A stretch of 64,000 bases of DNA from Megascapheus bottae (Eukaryota; Chordata; Mammalia; Rodentia; Geomyidae). This document shows positions 34,739 through 45,300 of this stretch, one piece after another; positions within the stretch are counted from its first letter, which is position 1, and each line of letters opens with the position of its first letter. The stretch covers positions 17,881,001 to 17,945,000 of the forward strand of contig JANJXV010000013.1 of assembly GCA_024803745.1 (NCBI GenBank), given 5' to 3'. The notes under the pieces were generated by a model that was given only the letters and a program-made list of their open reading frames with translations, was not told the DNA's origin and ran no database searches. The position numbers and the translations under genes are program-made.

Positions 34739-35260
34739 CAGATTTTCTTTTTTTCATATATTTTTATTGTAATTAATAGGTTACATTATATTTGCCAGAT
34801 AGAAGGTGCATTATTTCACAAACATTGATCCTTTTCTCATGTTTTGGTCCCCATTTCCCTCCCCCTACCCCTGCCCACATCTCGTTTTCCTCCCTTCCCT
34901 ATCCTATTTCAAATAACCAAATAAACATATATACAATATATCAGATAACAAGGTAAGATACTGTAACAATATGAGATAACCAAGGGACACCAAAAGAGAT
35001 GAAAAATAACATAGTACATTTAGGACAACAATCACACATTATGTGGCTTTTGTTTCTATATCCTGGAGGTCCTTTCATTTACAGTCATCCTATATGGCCT
35101 TATGTATCTAGGTTTTGCTCTATTGTAAACCTCTGCTATTAGAGCCCAAGGTTTCTATTGATTATGACAAATGAGGGAAACCATTGAGCCTATGTTCCTT
35201 TGAGTCTGGCTTACTACTACACTATTGGTGGAAGTGTAAACTCAATCTTAGGCAGATTTT
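34739..35260 (-). mobile_element. L1 3' end with 5' inversion
   Basis: The minus-strand 3' UTR and last ORF2 codons (34747-35213) are followed by about 35 bp of upstream ORF2 in the opposite orientation ('acactattggtggaagtgtaaactc'). The whole is flanked by 'cagatttt' at 34739-34746 and 35253-35260. This is the signature of twin priming. Confidence 0.85.
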
Positions 35261-35514
35261 GTCTGAACAGAATACATTACTTTCTGATGAAAATAAAAAA
35301 GACTACAAACCTTAACACTTAACATTTAAACTGAACCTACATGTGTTGTTTGCTCTTCATTTCAACTTTGTTTAGGACATCAGCCACCTGTACTGAAAGT
35401 AGCTTCAGTGGGAAAGACCTAATGCCTCAAAATTGGTTTAGCTTGCTAGTTGTTATTTGTCCAGATTTTTCTGGAAGAAAATTACAACTCTATTTTAGAA
35501 ATTTTTTGAACATT

Positions 35515-35728
35515 TCCTTTTTAATATATTTTATTGTAATTAATAGAAGGGATACATTATATTCGCCAGATAGAAGGTGCATTCATTACTTAACAAACAT
35601 TGCTACCCCTTCTCATGTTTTTCCCCCATTTCCCTCCGCCTCCCCCTCTCCTCATTTTGTTTTGCCCCCTTTCCTATCCTCTTTCAAATAAACAAATAAG
35701 CATATATATATATATATATCAGATAACT
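35515..35728 (-). mobile_element. L1 3' UTR, truncated
   Basis: A minus-strand tail ('ttttattgtaattaatagaaggg') and the C-rich UTR complement are present. The 5' end falls in a short (TA)n at 35701-35719. Confidence 0.9.
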
Positions 35729-36288
35729 ACTTTCTAGAAATTTTTATTGTCAAATAATAGTGTAATAGTTCTATAATTTCTATTACACATCTAAGTAGAA
35801 AAATACAATAAATTTTTCTAACTTAAAGCTTAAACACATTGTGGATTTTAAAAATACCTAATCTCTCACATTGGTTGATAACAATATCAGTCTGACTGGA
35901 TTGCTGTTAATAGAAAACCTAGCAAAGAATAGACTAAACAAAGAGAGAACTTATGTTCTTCAAGTAACAATCAGTTTGGGGGGTATTTTGTTTGTTTGAT
36001 TATTATTGCTGTTGAGTCACAACACACAAAGCCATCATGGAGACCCTTCTGCCTCTTTAGAAGCCTGCAATCTCCTCACATGTTTCTAAGTTTGGTTGCA
36101 AGACACCTGCTCCACTCCAATCATGATTGCTTTCAAGTAGAAGGAAAGGGAAGGTAAAAGAGCACTATGCCCGTCTTCACGTGATTACACTGTTCTAAAG
36201 AATGACAAGGGAAGAAATCTGAGCTATCCTACATTAGAAAACACACAGGGAGGAACCAAATAAGATAACACCATTTTAACTCATTACC

Positions 36289-36335
<47 letters not shown>

Positions 36336-37273
36336 CAAGGCCACATCACATTCTCCTTTAGAGAACCAACTAGGAGGCAACAAAAACTTCTCTTTGTGGA
36401 GGGCCCTCTACCTCAGGACTTTGCCCACTTCCATTGCCCTGCCCCTGTCAAGAATAGTGTGGTACAAGGTAAATGATTTATGATGTTTTGCTCAGAATTC
36501 CATTGTAAAACAAACTATCCCTTTAAAACCCATGGATATTTTCCGAACTGCTGATTGGCCATGCTAGTAGCTTTGGGAATTTGTCCTGGGACCAGTCTTT
36601 TCGTGTTTGGGTAGCCTCTTGAACAGCTCAATAATCTTTACTTCAGAAACCTCAGATTCTTAGACTCCCCACCCAATGAGATCACCCACAGATCATCGCT
36701 GTGTCCCAAAATACATTTGCTCCAAAACACAATGATAAAATGGATACCTAACTGGGTACAGTGCTGCCCTGAAGAAAAATCAGTTTTTTCTCACGCAAAG
36801 AAAATGAAGTAGAAATAAAGTAATTAATTAGAAGCATCTGCCTCAATAAGTGATACTAAAATCCATGGCAGAAAGAAGATAGTGGAATGACATGATTTTG
36901 TAATTAGATATAAAGCATAGCAACAATTTCCATTCATTACAATGGCATAGAATTATAAAATAATGGCCAAGTTTACTAGCAAGCATTCTATCTCCTCAAA
37001 TAACCTCACAATACATGAGTCAGCACGTTCTTGCATACACAGGCACACACGTTTACATGAATGCCTTTAATATTAATGGGCCTTATTTCTTATTGCAACA
37101 TCTAAGTCCAGGCAAGTGTTTAATTGTCATGAAGGACAAGGAAATAAAATATAGATTTAGTGATCTTTCAAAGTCACTATGACAATTCAATAAATTCTAA
37201 ACCCTTCAAGATGAGGGACTGTTCATTAAGTCTTGTAACTATAAGGAAATAAATTTAAGGAGTCTTCTTAAGA
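35729..37273. other. Intergenic with (CA)n tract, no recognised gene
   Basis: Unique-looking sequence except for the microsatellite at 36290-36333. Confidence 0.5.
36290..36333. repeat. (CA)n microsatellite
   Basis: A pure CA run of about 44 bp. Confidence 0.97.
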
Positions 37274-39041
37274 AGCATTGGTCTCTGTGGACCTATGGCC
37301 ACCTAATCTTTGATAAGGGAGCCAAAAAAATAGAATGGAAGAAAGACACCCTCTTCAACAAGTGGTGCTGGCAGAACTGGTTAAGCACCTGCAGAAAATT
37401 AAAGTTCGGGGGGCCGGGAGTTTGGCCTAGTGGTAGAGTGCTTGCCTAGCATGCACGAATACCCGGGTTCGATTCCTCGGTACCACATACATAGAAAAAT
37501 AGCTGGAAGTGGTGATGAGGCTCAATTGGTAGAGCTCTAGCCTTGGGAAAGTCCAAGGACAGTGCTCAGGTCCTGAGCCCAAGCCCAAGACTGGCAAAAA
37601 AAGACAAAAGAAAAAAAGAAAACTAAAATTGGATCCTTCTTTGTCATCCTGCACTAGAATTAACTCCAAATGGATCAAAGACCTGGAGGTAAAAGCTGAC
37701 ACACTGAAAACTTTACAAGAAGGAATAGGAGATACACTAGGCCTCCTTGGCACAGATTGAAACTTTCTCAATAAGGACCAATAAACACAACAAATCAGAG
37801 AAAAGCTGAATAAGTTGGGCTGCATTAAACTGCAGAGCTTCTGTATGGCAAAGAACATAGCTAGTAAACTAATTAGGAAGCCTACAGAATGGGAGAAGAT
37901 CTTCACCAACCATACAATTGACAAAGGCCTCATATCTAAAATATATCAACAGCTCAAAAAATTGAATCACTCCAAAACTAACCTCCAAAGAAACAACCAT
38001 CCCATTAAAAGATGGGCCAAAGACTTAAAGAGAGTCTTTGAAGAAGAAACAAAAATGGCCTATAGATACGTGAAGAAATGCTCAACATCTCTGGTCATAA
38101 AAGAAATGCAAATCAAAACAACTCTAAGATTCCACCTCACTCCAGTTAGAATGGCCAGGATCAAGGAAACTAATAACAAAAGATGCTGGAGGGGATGTGG
38201 CCAGGAGGGGTCACTACTACACTGTTAGTGGGGTGCAAACTCGTTCAACCACTATGAAAAGCAGTATGGCAGTTCCTCAAAAGACTAAACATAGAACTCC
38301 CCTATGACCCAGCAATTCCACTACTTGGCATTTACCCAATCGTCCAAAAACAAGGGCATACTAAATCCATTAGCACAATGATGTTCATTGCAGCACTATT
38401 TACCATAGCAAAGATATGGAACCAACCCAGATGTCCTTCAGTTGATGAGTGGATCAACAAGATGTGGTATTTATACATAATGGAATTCTATGCTGCTGTC
38501 AGAAAGAATAACATCGCTCCATTTGTAAGGAAACGGAAAGACTTAGAAGAAATCATATTAAGTGAAGTAAGCCAGGCTCAAGGGAACATAGGTCCAAGAG
38601 TTTCCCTCATTTGTCACAATCAGTAGAAACCTTGGGCTCTCCTAGAAGAGATTTACAACAGAACAAAATCTAGAGACATAAGTCCAAATAGTATGACACT
38701 AAATGTAAGGACCTCCACGATAAGCCATATAATGAGTGATTGTTATCCTTAATGTACTGTGTTATCTCTTATCTCTTTTGCTGTCCCTTGGTTATCTCAT
38801 ATTGTTACAATATTTCACCTTGTTATCTGATATATTTTATATGTGCCCAACTGGTTATTTGAAATTGGATAGGGAAGGGGGAAAATCCAGATAAGCGGGG
38901 GGGGGGAGGGTGGGAGGGAAATGGGGACCATGTCATGAGAAAGGGTATCAATGTTTGTGAAGTTGTGCACCTTCTATCTGGTGAATATAATGTAACCCTT
39001 CTATTAATCACAATAAAAAAATTTTAAAAGAGCATTGGTCT
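37274..39041 (+). mobile_element. 5'-truncated L1 (main lineage) with nested SINE and target duplications
   Basis: ORF2 C-terminal third (ORFs 37815-38228 and 38378-38626, broken by stops) and a full 3' UTR lie between identical 11-bp repeats 'agcattggtct' (37274-37284, 39031-39041). The insertion is about 1.75 kb including a 0.2 kb SINE. A run of nine or more Gs marks the UTR at about 38897. Confidence 0.93.
37405..37620 (+). mobile_element. Type B dimeric SINE inside L1
   Basis: 'ggccgggagtttggcctagtggtagagtgcttgcc' starts the ID-like arm. The right arm ends 'caagcccaagactggc' with an A-rich tail. The surrounding L1 reads continuously if the SINE is removed, with a near-duplicate 'gaaaattaaagtt'/'gaaaactaaaatt' at the edges. 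Confidence 0.95.
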
Positions 39042-39255
39042 GTACAATATGTGAATGAACCAATTAAATAATGGTTAGGAAGAGGTTCTCATCTTGGCTT
39101 CCTTTGTATATCCCTATTTATATAACTTCCTATTTGTTTTAGGTAAGTCCTACTTGATTGGTTCTTCACAGACCTATCAGAAAAGTTCAGAATATCAAGA
39201 GATGGAATTCAATCAAAGAGTTTTGCAAGTGTTTAATGCCCAATTAAAAACAATA

Positions 39256-39468
39256 TCTGGGCTAGGAGTCGGGCCTAGTGGTAGAGCACTAGCCTAGCAT
39301 GCACAAAGCCCTGGGTTCAATTCCTTGGTACCACGTACACAGAAAAAGAAAAAAGCAGTTTGTGGCTCAACTGGTAGAGTGCTAGCCTTGAGCACAGAGA
39401 GGCTCGGGGACAGTGTCCAGACCCAGAATTCAAGCCCAAGACCAGAAAAACAAACAAACAAACAATGT
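39256..39468 (+). mobile_element. Type B dimeric SINE
   Basis: 'ggcctagtggtagagcactagcctagcatgc' in the left arm, the shared right arm, and a CAAA-rich tail at 39440-39465. Confidence 0.93.
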
Positions 39469-39549
39469 ATGGGAATGGCACAAATGGAGGAAGAAAGAGT
39501 GAGTAAATATAGTATTACATTAAATATACATTATATAAAATTAAACTGT

Positions 39550-39668
39550 ATAACTTGAGGAGGGGAATCATGGGAGAGAATGATGAAGAGGTGACCCTGA
39601 TTGTACTCTTGACTTACAGAATTGTGACCTCTTTGTACAACTACTTGATTATAAAATAAAACAAAAAC
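39550..39668 (+). mobile_element. Old L1 3' end
   Basis: 'gagagaatgatgaagaggtgacc' through 'tataaaataaaac' resembles the older L1 tails at 20010-20120 and 56820-56990. Confidence 0.55.
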
Positions 39669-40020
39669 TTATGATTAAATTTTTTAATGTGATGCAATAT
39701 TCAGATATCGCCCATAGGATTTCATACTTGGGCTGATGAAACTTCTTCAGTTAGCTCTAGTCAGATTTTCGCCACCACCTTCATTTTGGCAATAATAGAT
39801 ATAAAGGAAATAAAATAATGAAGTCATTTCCACCAAATGATTTCATCATGAAGGGAAAGCGGCATGCCCACTTTACTACCTCCCTTGGAGCAAAACTACT
39901 TACTATTTTGATGAACACTTGGTGAATGTCAACACTGGTGTTCCTTGTAGCAATATTAAAATGTGACAAAGACAGGTGTCTCAAGCCTGTTCTAATGATT
40001 GCAGTTGGGAGCTAGCCCAG
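39669..40020. other. Intergenic, no recognised feature
   Basis: Unique-looking sequence. Confidence 0.45.
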
Positions 40021-40024
40021 TCAG

Positions 40025-40155
40025 AAAATGTTATCCCCAGTTACTACCAAAAAGCCAGACCTAGAGCTATAGATCCAATGACACAGCATGAGCACAAAAG
40101 CTTGGAGACAGTGTCAAGACCCTGAGTCCAAACCCCAGGACTGGCAACAAAAAAT
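40025..40155 (+). mobile_element. SINE right-arm fragment
   Basis: 'agaccctgagtccaaaccccaggactggc' and an A-rich tail mark a 5'-truncated, diverged right arm. Confidence 0.7.
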
Positions 40156-40397
40156 AGCAAAATGTTATATTGCTATGTTAGAAAATATCTGTTCATTATG
40201 GAAAAGATTGCATGCAGACATTGATATTATTCAAGAACAAATGAAAAGAGATACAATAACATAAAACTTTTGTGTTCCACAATAAAAATAAATCATACAT
40301 TGCTTGAATAGTATAGTGATAAATCTTCCCTATTAAGGAAATTCAGACAAAGGACCAAAATAGTAAATGACATAGTAATACCAAAATTGACTTTCAA

Positions 40398-40487
40398 GGA
40401 TTGGGGATTTAGCTCAGCAGAAGACCCATTGCCTGGCAAGGGCCAGGCCTTGAGTTCGGTTCTCAGCTCTGGGGGAAAAAAAGGCAA
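40398..40487 (+). mobile_element. ID monomer SINE
   Basis: 'ggggatttagctcagcagaag' (A box region) and 'gagttcggttctcagctc' (B box region) with an A-rich tail give a classic tRNA-Ala-derived ID element without a right arm. Confidence 0.88.
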
Positions 40488-40844
40488 CTGCACCAAAATT
40501 GACTTGCAGAAATGATCACATGATGTTTATTATCAAAACACTAGGTGAATATACCCTAAGATAATCAGATGAAACCCAGTGTTAAACTAAATCATCATAG
40601 ATACTAAATACATAGATTGTATTATATTGTACATGTTCCTTTCTCCTCATTAATGAAACACATTTGTCATTGCAAAATTAAATCTCATTTCTATATATGT
40701 ACACTTTGTACATGTAGGCTTCTTGAGGATGGAGCAAAATGAACTTTCAGGTCAGTATGGGGGAGCTAAAACTCATTCACAAGTAATTCATTAATATCTA
40801 TGAAATTTTAGAAACTCTCACTAGACACAATGTTGAAAATAATC

Positions 40845-40985
40845 TGTACATCTTATGAATGGAGACAGGAGGGAAAAACTGGGAGAGAGTAAGGGAGAAG
40901 TGACATGGCCAAAAAAGAAATGCACTCACTGCCTAACTTATGAAAGAGTAAACCTGCTGTACATCACCTTATAATAAAGAAATTT
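40845..40985 (+). mobile_element. L1 3' end, older lineage
   Basis: 'ggagacaggagggaaaaactgggagagag' to 'cttataataaagaaatttt' matches the end of the elements at 56820 and 61670. Confidence 0.7.
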
Positions 40986-41344
40986 TAAGCTAACTTTTTT
41001 TTCATTTTTTTATTGTAATTAGTAAAAGGGTTACATGATATTTGCCAGATAGAAGGTGCGTTAATTCACATACATTGATACCCTTTCATATGTCTTGGTA
41101 ACCATTTCCCTCCCCCCCACACCCCCCACCCATCTTGGTTTTCCCCCCTTCCCTATCAAATTTCAAATATCCAAATACAAATAAATTCAATATATCAGAT
41201 AACAAAGTGAGATACTATAACAATATGAGATAACCAAGGGACAGCAAAGGAGATGAGAGACAACATAGTACATTAAGGACAACAATCATTCATTTTATGG
41301 CTTTTGTTTCAATATCCGGGAGGTCCTTTTTAAGCTAACTTTTT
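40983..41344 (-). mobile_element. L1 3' UTR insertion with target-site duplication
   Basis: A minus-strand main-lineage UTR of about 330 bp is flanked by 'ttttaagctaactttt' at 40983-40998 and 41327-41344. The C-rich complement of the G tract lies at 41110-41135. Confidence 0.93.
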
Positions 41345-41615
41345 AGAAAAGAATTTACAAATTCACATTTACTCTTACACATCAGAATTCATGAATATAC
41401 AAAATACTTTATTGTGCTGAACTCTACTATGACAAAACACAGCATCACTAACAAACAAATGGTTGAAGAAGATGGTGTTTCCAATATTTATGAAATATTA
41501 TGCAGCCATGGAGGGGGGAGACAAACATTAAGTTGTAAAGAACATTCTGATGTGAATTAAAATATGAAAACTCGGCAGAAATTCAGCCTACTCCTAAAGA
41601 AATGTGTTTTCAAAT

Positions 41616-41621
41616 TTTATT
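41616..41621 (-). terminator. Candidate polyadenylation signal of the upstream olfactory receptor
   Basis: An AATAAA on the minus strand lies about 58 bases after the receptor stop codon. Confidence 0.5.
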
Positions 41622-41678
41622 AAATTTAAATAGTGGTAATCCAAGCAAAGAACAAATACAATATGGCTCTTCAACAAA

Positions 41679-42623
41679 TCAGACAGCATGTAAAAACACT
41701 TTTGTATGCCACAGTTTGATCAAGGCCCTTTTCATTTCACTATTTCTCAGGCTGTAGATAAGGGGGTTCAGCAGAGGCGTGAGCAGTGAGTAAGCCAATG
41801 ACATCAGTTTCTTGGTGTCTGGTGAATAGCTGGATTTGGGTTGTAGATAAGTCATGCTGGCTGTGCCATAGAAGACAGTGACAGAGGTGAGATGGGATGC
41901 ACAGGTGGAAAAGGCCTTTTGCCTCCCAGTGGTGGATGGCATCTTCAAGATGGCAAAGAGGATTCGAATGTAGGACAAAAGTATCAGCAGGAAGGGGACC
42001 ATAACAATCAAAATGGTGCCTGTGAAGGCATAGATTTCAAACAAGAAGATGTCTGCACATACCAACTCCAGCACTGCTGGGGTTTCACAAGAAATGTGAT
42101 TAATTTCACTGGACCCACAAAAGGGAAAACTAAATACCCAAGTGGTCTGTATAGTCGCCACAGTGAACCCAGACACCCACGAAAACATCGCTAACTTCAC
42201 AAAAACTCTGGTGTCCATCATCACTGGATAAGTCAGAGGATGGCAGATTGCAGCATACCGGTCAGCAGCCATTGCTCCCAAGAGGAAACATTCAGTCCCA
42301 CCAAAAAGGAGAATGCAATACATCTGCACAAAACAGCCCCCAAAAGAGATGGTCGCTTTCTCACTGGACAAGATCACCAGCATTTCAGGCATGACAGCTG
42401 CGCTGAAACCCAGTTCCACTGTGGATAAGTTCTGCAGGAACAGGTACATGGGTATGTGGAGGCTCTGGTCCAGGAAGATGACCGCTATTATGATGGCATT
42501 TCCCATCAAGGTCATCAGGTAGATCACCAAGAAAGCCCCAAACATCTGCTCTTGGAGTTCAGGAAAGTTGGAAAAGCCCAACAGGATGAATTCGACCACG
42601 GAGCTTTCATTTTGCTTTCTCAT
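41679..42623 (-). CDS. Olfactory receptor, family 10 subfamily A-like (copy 1)
   Basis: A 314-residue seven-transmembrane odorant receptor, class II type, expected in the ciliary membrane of olfactory neurons and coupling to Golf. The N-terminus has a glycosylation site (NES, residues 5-7). Hallmarks are GN at 41-42, LHIPMYLFL at 55-63, Cys97 with loop-2 Cys169/179/189, MAADRYAAICHPL at 118-130, SY in TM5 at 217-218, KAFSTCASHL at 236-245 and PLLNPLIYSLRN at 283-294. The usual MAYDRY motif has Ala for Tyr at 120. I chose MRKQNESS as the start because a splice acceptor (TTTGTCCCTCAG) ends only 25 bases upstream, although the frame stays open to 42704. Length is normal and no stop interrupts it. 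From remembered human proteins it resembles OR10A6/OR10A3. Loop 2 (EINHISCETPAVLEL) looks more OR10A6-like, but orthology is not proven. Confidence 0.95.
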   Translation of the reverse strand: MRKQNESSVVEFILLGFSNFPELQEQMFGAFLVIYLMTLMGNAIIIAVIFLDQSLHIPMYLFLQNLSTVELGFSAAVMPEMLVILSSEKATISFGGCFVQMYCILLFGGTECFLLGAMAADRYAAICHPLTYPVMMDTRVFVKLAMFSWVSGFTVATIQTTWVFSFPFCGSSEINHISCETPAVLELVCADIFLFEIYAFTGTILIVMVPFLLILLSYIRILFAILKMPSTTGRQKAFSTCASHLTSVTVFYGTASMTYLQPKSSYSPDTKKLMSLAYSLLTPLLNPLIYSLRNSEMKRALIKLWHTKVFLHAV

Positions 42624-42648
42624 CTCAGTAGCAGGACCCTCTCTTGTT

Positions 42649-42672
42649 CTGAGGGACAAAGTATAAGAAAGA
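42649..42672 (-). promoter_or_regulatory. Splice acceptor upstream of olfactory receptor copy 1
   Basis: On the minus strand a pyrimidine-rich stretch ends TTTGTCCCTCAG, 25 bases before the ATG. Olfactory receptors typically have an intronless coding exon joined to upstream noncoding exons. The same site is conserved in copy 2. Confidence 0.75.
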
Positions 42673-42937
42673 ATTAAATTGTTACAGAAGGTAAAAGCTC
42701 CCATCTGCCTTTACCCCAGAACTCCTGGCAGAGTGTGAATGAAAAAATCCCATCCTGGAAAAACTGCACAGGGCAATTTTAGAAAATAGCTAACTATTTT
42801 GAGTCTTGAATCATCCAAGTATAAAAGGAGATACAGAGACTCTTGGCTTCAAAATCTGGTCCAAGGAATAAAACATACTGTCATATTTCTATTGTAAATT
42901 AAACACTACATAATTTTTTTAAAAAAAGAAAGGAAGA

Positions 42938-43357
42938 AACATAAGCCAGTCACTGTAGTCCTATTAACTTAGGAGGCTGAGATCTTAGAGTCAGAAGGCA
43001 AAGGCAGCTAGCAGGAATGTCCGTGAGAATCTTATCTCCAATGAACTGCCAAAAAAACAGAAGTGGAGGGACCGGGAGTTTGTCCTAGTGGTAGAGTGCT
43101 TGCCTAGCATGCACAAAGACCCAGGTTCAATTCCACATACGTAGAAAAAAGCTGGAAGTGGTGCTAAGGCTCAAGTGGCAGAGCTCTAGCCTTGAGAAAG
43201 TCCAAGGACAGTGCTCAGGCCCTGAGCTCAAGCCCAGAACTGGCAAAAAAAAAAAAAAAGAAAACCCAGAAGTGGGAGCTGTAGTTCAAGTGGTAGAACT
43301 CTAGCCTTGAACAACATAAAAGTACCAGGCTCTGAGTTCAAGCCCCAGAACCAAAAC
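42938..43357 (+). mobile_element. Type A SINE split by an inserted type B SINE
   Basis: The B1-like arm (42940-43066) is interrupted at its junction with the right arm by a complete ID-left dimer (about 43067-43262, poly-A at 43244-43259). The host right arm resumes ('aaacccagaagtgggagctgtagttcaagtgg') and ends in a GAAA repeat. Near-duplicate 'acagaagtgg'/'ccagaagtggg' mark the target site. Confidence 0.92.
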
Positions 43358-43452
<95 letters not shown>

Positions 43453-43528
43453 AGAAAGAAAGGAGAGAAAGAAAGGAAGGAGAGAAAGAGAGAAAGGAAG
43501 GAGAGAAAGAGAGAAAGAAAGAAAGAAC
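43358..43528. repeat. (GAAA)n and GGA-rich tract at a SINE tail
   Basis: About 23 GAAA units are followed by mixed GGAG/GAAA units. They grow from the A-tail of the preceding SINE. Frames across it read as Lys/Arg/Glu or Phe/Leu/Ser repeats and are not genes. Confidence 0.97.
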
Positions 43529-43646
43529 TTCAAGTAAACATAAATATTTTATAACTCTGATTATCTTGCCATAACCTTGTGACATGTATCATTTATTTTA
43601 CTCTAATCTAGGTAAATATGAAAGACCATAAATAATGTTAAAAGAG

Positions 43647-43892
43647 CCGGGCACCATCCCTCGTGCCTATAATCATACCTATTCAGGAGGTAGAGATCTG
43701 AGGATCATGGTTCAAAGCCAGGCAAGAAGAAAAGTCCATGGTATTTTTATTCCCAATTTACTAGCAAAAAGCCAGAAATAGATCTCTAATTCAAGGAATA
43801 GAACCTCAATAGAATAGAAAGAGAACCTGAGCGGGGGAAAAGCCATGCAAGTGCATGAGGCCCTGAGTTCAAGTCCCACTACTGTTAAAAAT
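43647..43892 (+). mobile_element. Type A dimeric SINE
   Basis: 'gccgggcaccatccctcgtgcctataatcatacc' begins the B1-like arm. A diverged right arm ends 'aggccctgagttcaagtccc'. Confidence 0.88.
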
Positions 43893-44037
43893 ATATAAAA
43901 TGAAAGTCAAAATAGTAGATAGTTACAAACATTACTCAAAAATTAAGAAAAATAATACCAAATCTTTATATGGCAAATTTTATAAACAATCACTTGAAAT
44001 ATTTAGTATATTCAAAATTAGTACAATTTTATGTGAC

Positions 44038-44305
44038 AGCTATGTTATCTCTCATCTCTTTTGCTGTCCCTTGGTTATCTCATATTGTTATAGTATTTTA
44101 CCCTGTTATCTGATATACTGTATATATGTTTATTGGTTGTTTGAAATAGGATGGGGAAGGGGAGAAAACAAGATGAGAGGCAGGGAAGGGGGGAGGGAAA
44201 TGGGGACCAAACATGAGAAAGGGTATCAATGTATGTGAAGTAATGCACCTTCCATATCTGGTGAATCTATTAGTTATAATAAAAATATATGAAAAAGATA
44301 TATCT
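44038..44305 (+). mobile_element. L1 3' UTR, truncated
   Basis: 'tatgttatctctcatctc' through the G-rich tract (44160-44200) to 'ataataaaaatatatg' matches the main-lineage UTR. Confidence 0.9.
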
Positions 44306-44485
44306 AATATACAGATATACACAAAGGTCCTTGTATTCTAGATGCAGTTATTTTGTGTTAAATCTATACATTATGTAGACTGATCTATCATTGATTTCTG
44401 GCTAGGCAGGACCTGGCCAATTCTATTGTGATGGCACTCAATGTGAATGTTTTAGAGCTAACTCTCCAAGAAGCAACTGTTACCC

Positions 44486-44770
44486 ATTCTTTTTTTTAAT
44501 TGTCTGGATAATGTATAGAGGAATTACAGTTACATTTGTCAGGTAGTGGGTGCATTACTTCTCACACATTGATACTCCTTCTCTGGTTTTTTTCCCCTTT
44601 TTCTCCTCAACCCCTCCCAATCATCTCGTTTTTCCCCCTTCCCTTCCCTATTTCAAATAAACAGACATATATACAATACACCAGGTGACAAAGTCAGATA
44701 CAGTAACCACATGAGATTACCCATAAGGGGGAAAAAAGAGAAAAGAAATAATATAGTATATTAAGAACAG
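44486..44770 (-). mobile_element. L1 3' UTR, minus strand
   Basis: The minus-strand UTR of a main-lineage variant carries its tail side at 44486-44500 and runs to 'aagaacagtcacaacc'. Confidence 0.85.
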
Positions 44771-44774
44771 TCAC

Positions 44775-44868
44775 AACCAGGAGAGAGAGGAGGGAGGAGA
44801 AGGGGGACAAAAACATGAGAAGGGGTATCAAGGTTCGAGAAGTAATGCACCCACTACCTGCATATATC
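44775..44868 (+). mobile_element. L1 3' UTR fragment, inverted relative to its neighbour
   Basis: 'ggggacaaaaacatgagaaggggtatcaagg' followed by 'gaagtaatgcacccactacctg' is a plus-strand UTR piece. It is complementary to part of the adjacent minus-strand element, giving an inverted repeat. Confidence 0.75.
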
Positions 44869-45002
44869 CATATACAAAAATCTATCTCCCCATTAGAGCA
44901 TGTCCCCTGAACCGAAAAAACTTGTGTTTCTAGTAAAGTTATAAAATGTACAAGCTCACTTAAAAAAAAGAAAAATGACTATAAGTGTGTAAGAAAGAGC
45001 TA

Positions 45003-45080
45003 TGGCAGTAGTTTAGATGCTAGATCACTTGTCTAGCAAATGCAAGGCCAGGAGTTTAAGCCCTAGAACCAAAAAAAAAT
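45003..45080 (+). mobile_element. ID-like SINE monomer
   Basis: A diverged A-box-like 'tggcagtagtttagatgc' and B-box-like 'aggagtttaagccctagaacc' precede a poly-A. Confidence 0.6.
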
Positions 45081-45300
45081 GTGATGAAAAAATAAAAGCA
45101 TGTAATGGAAAATGGAACCTCTGACAGCTCAACAGAATAACTGCTGCTGACAACAGCTGTTTCCAGTTTGAAATAGATAATAGATATTTGAAATGTTCCT
45201 GACACAAAAACATGATAAACGTCTCAAGTGACAGAGATGCCAATTGCCTTCTCTACCATCACATGTTATTTATAAGTACTGGTATCATTCTGGACCTCAT

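Noticed and set aside
40398..40487. Possible tRNA gene
   Set aside because: It has A- and B-box-like elements but no cloverleaf stems and has an A-rich tail, so it is an ID SINE. The same applies to the other ID-like arms.
41892..42677. Plus-strand frames opposite the first olfactory receptor
   Set aside because: They are shadows of the receptor on the minus strand. The same shadows recur opposite the second copy.
43228..43585. Long Lys/Arg/Glu and Ser/Phe/Leu repeat frames
   Set aside because: They are translations of the (GAAA)n tract in different frames, with no stop because of base composition.
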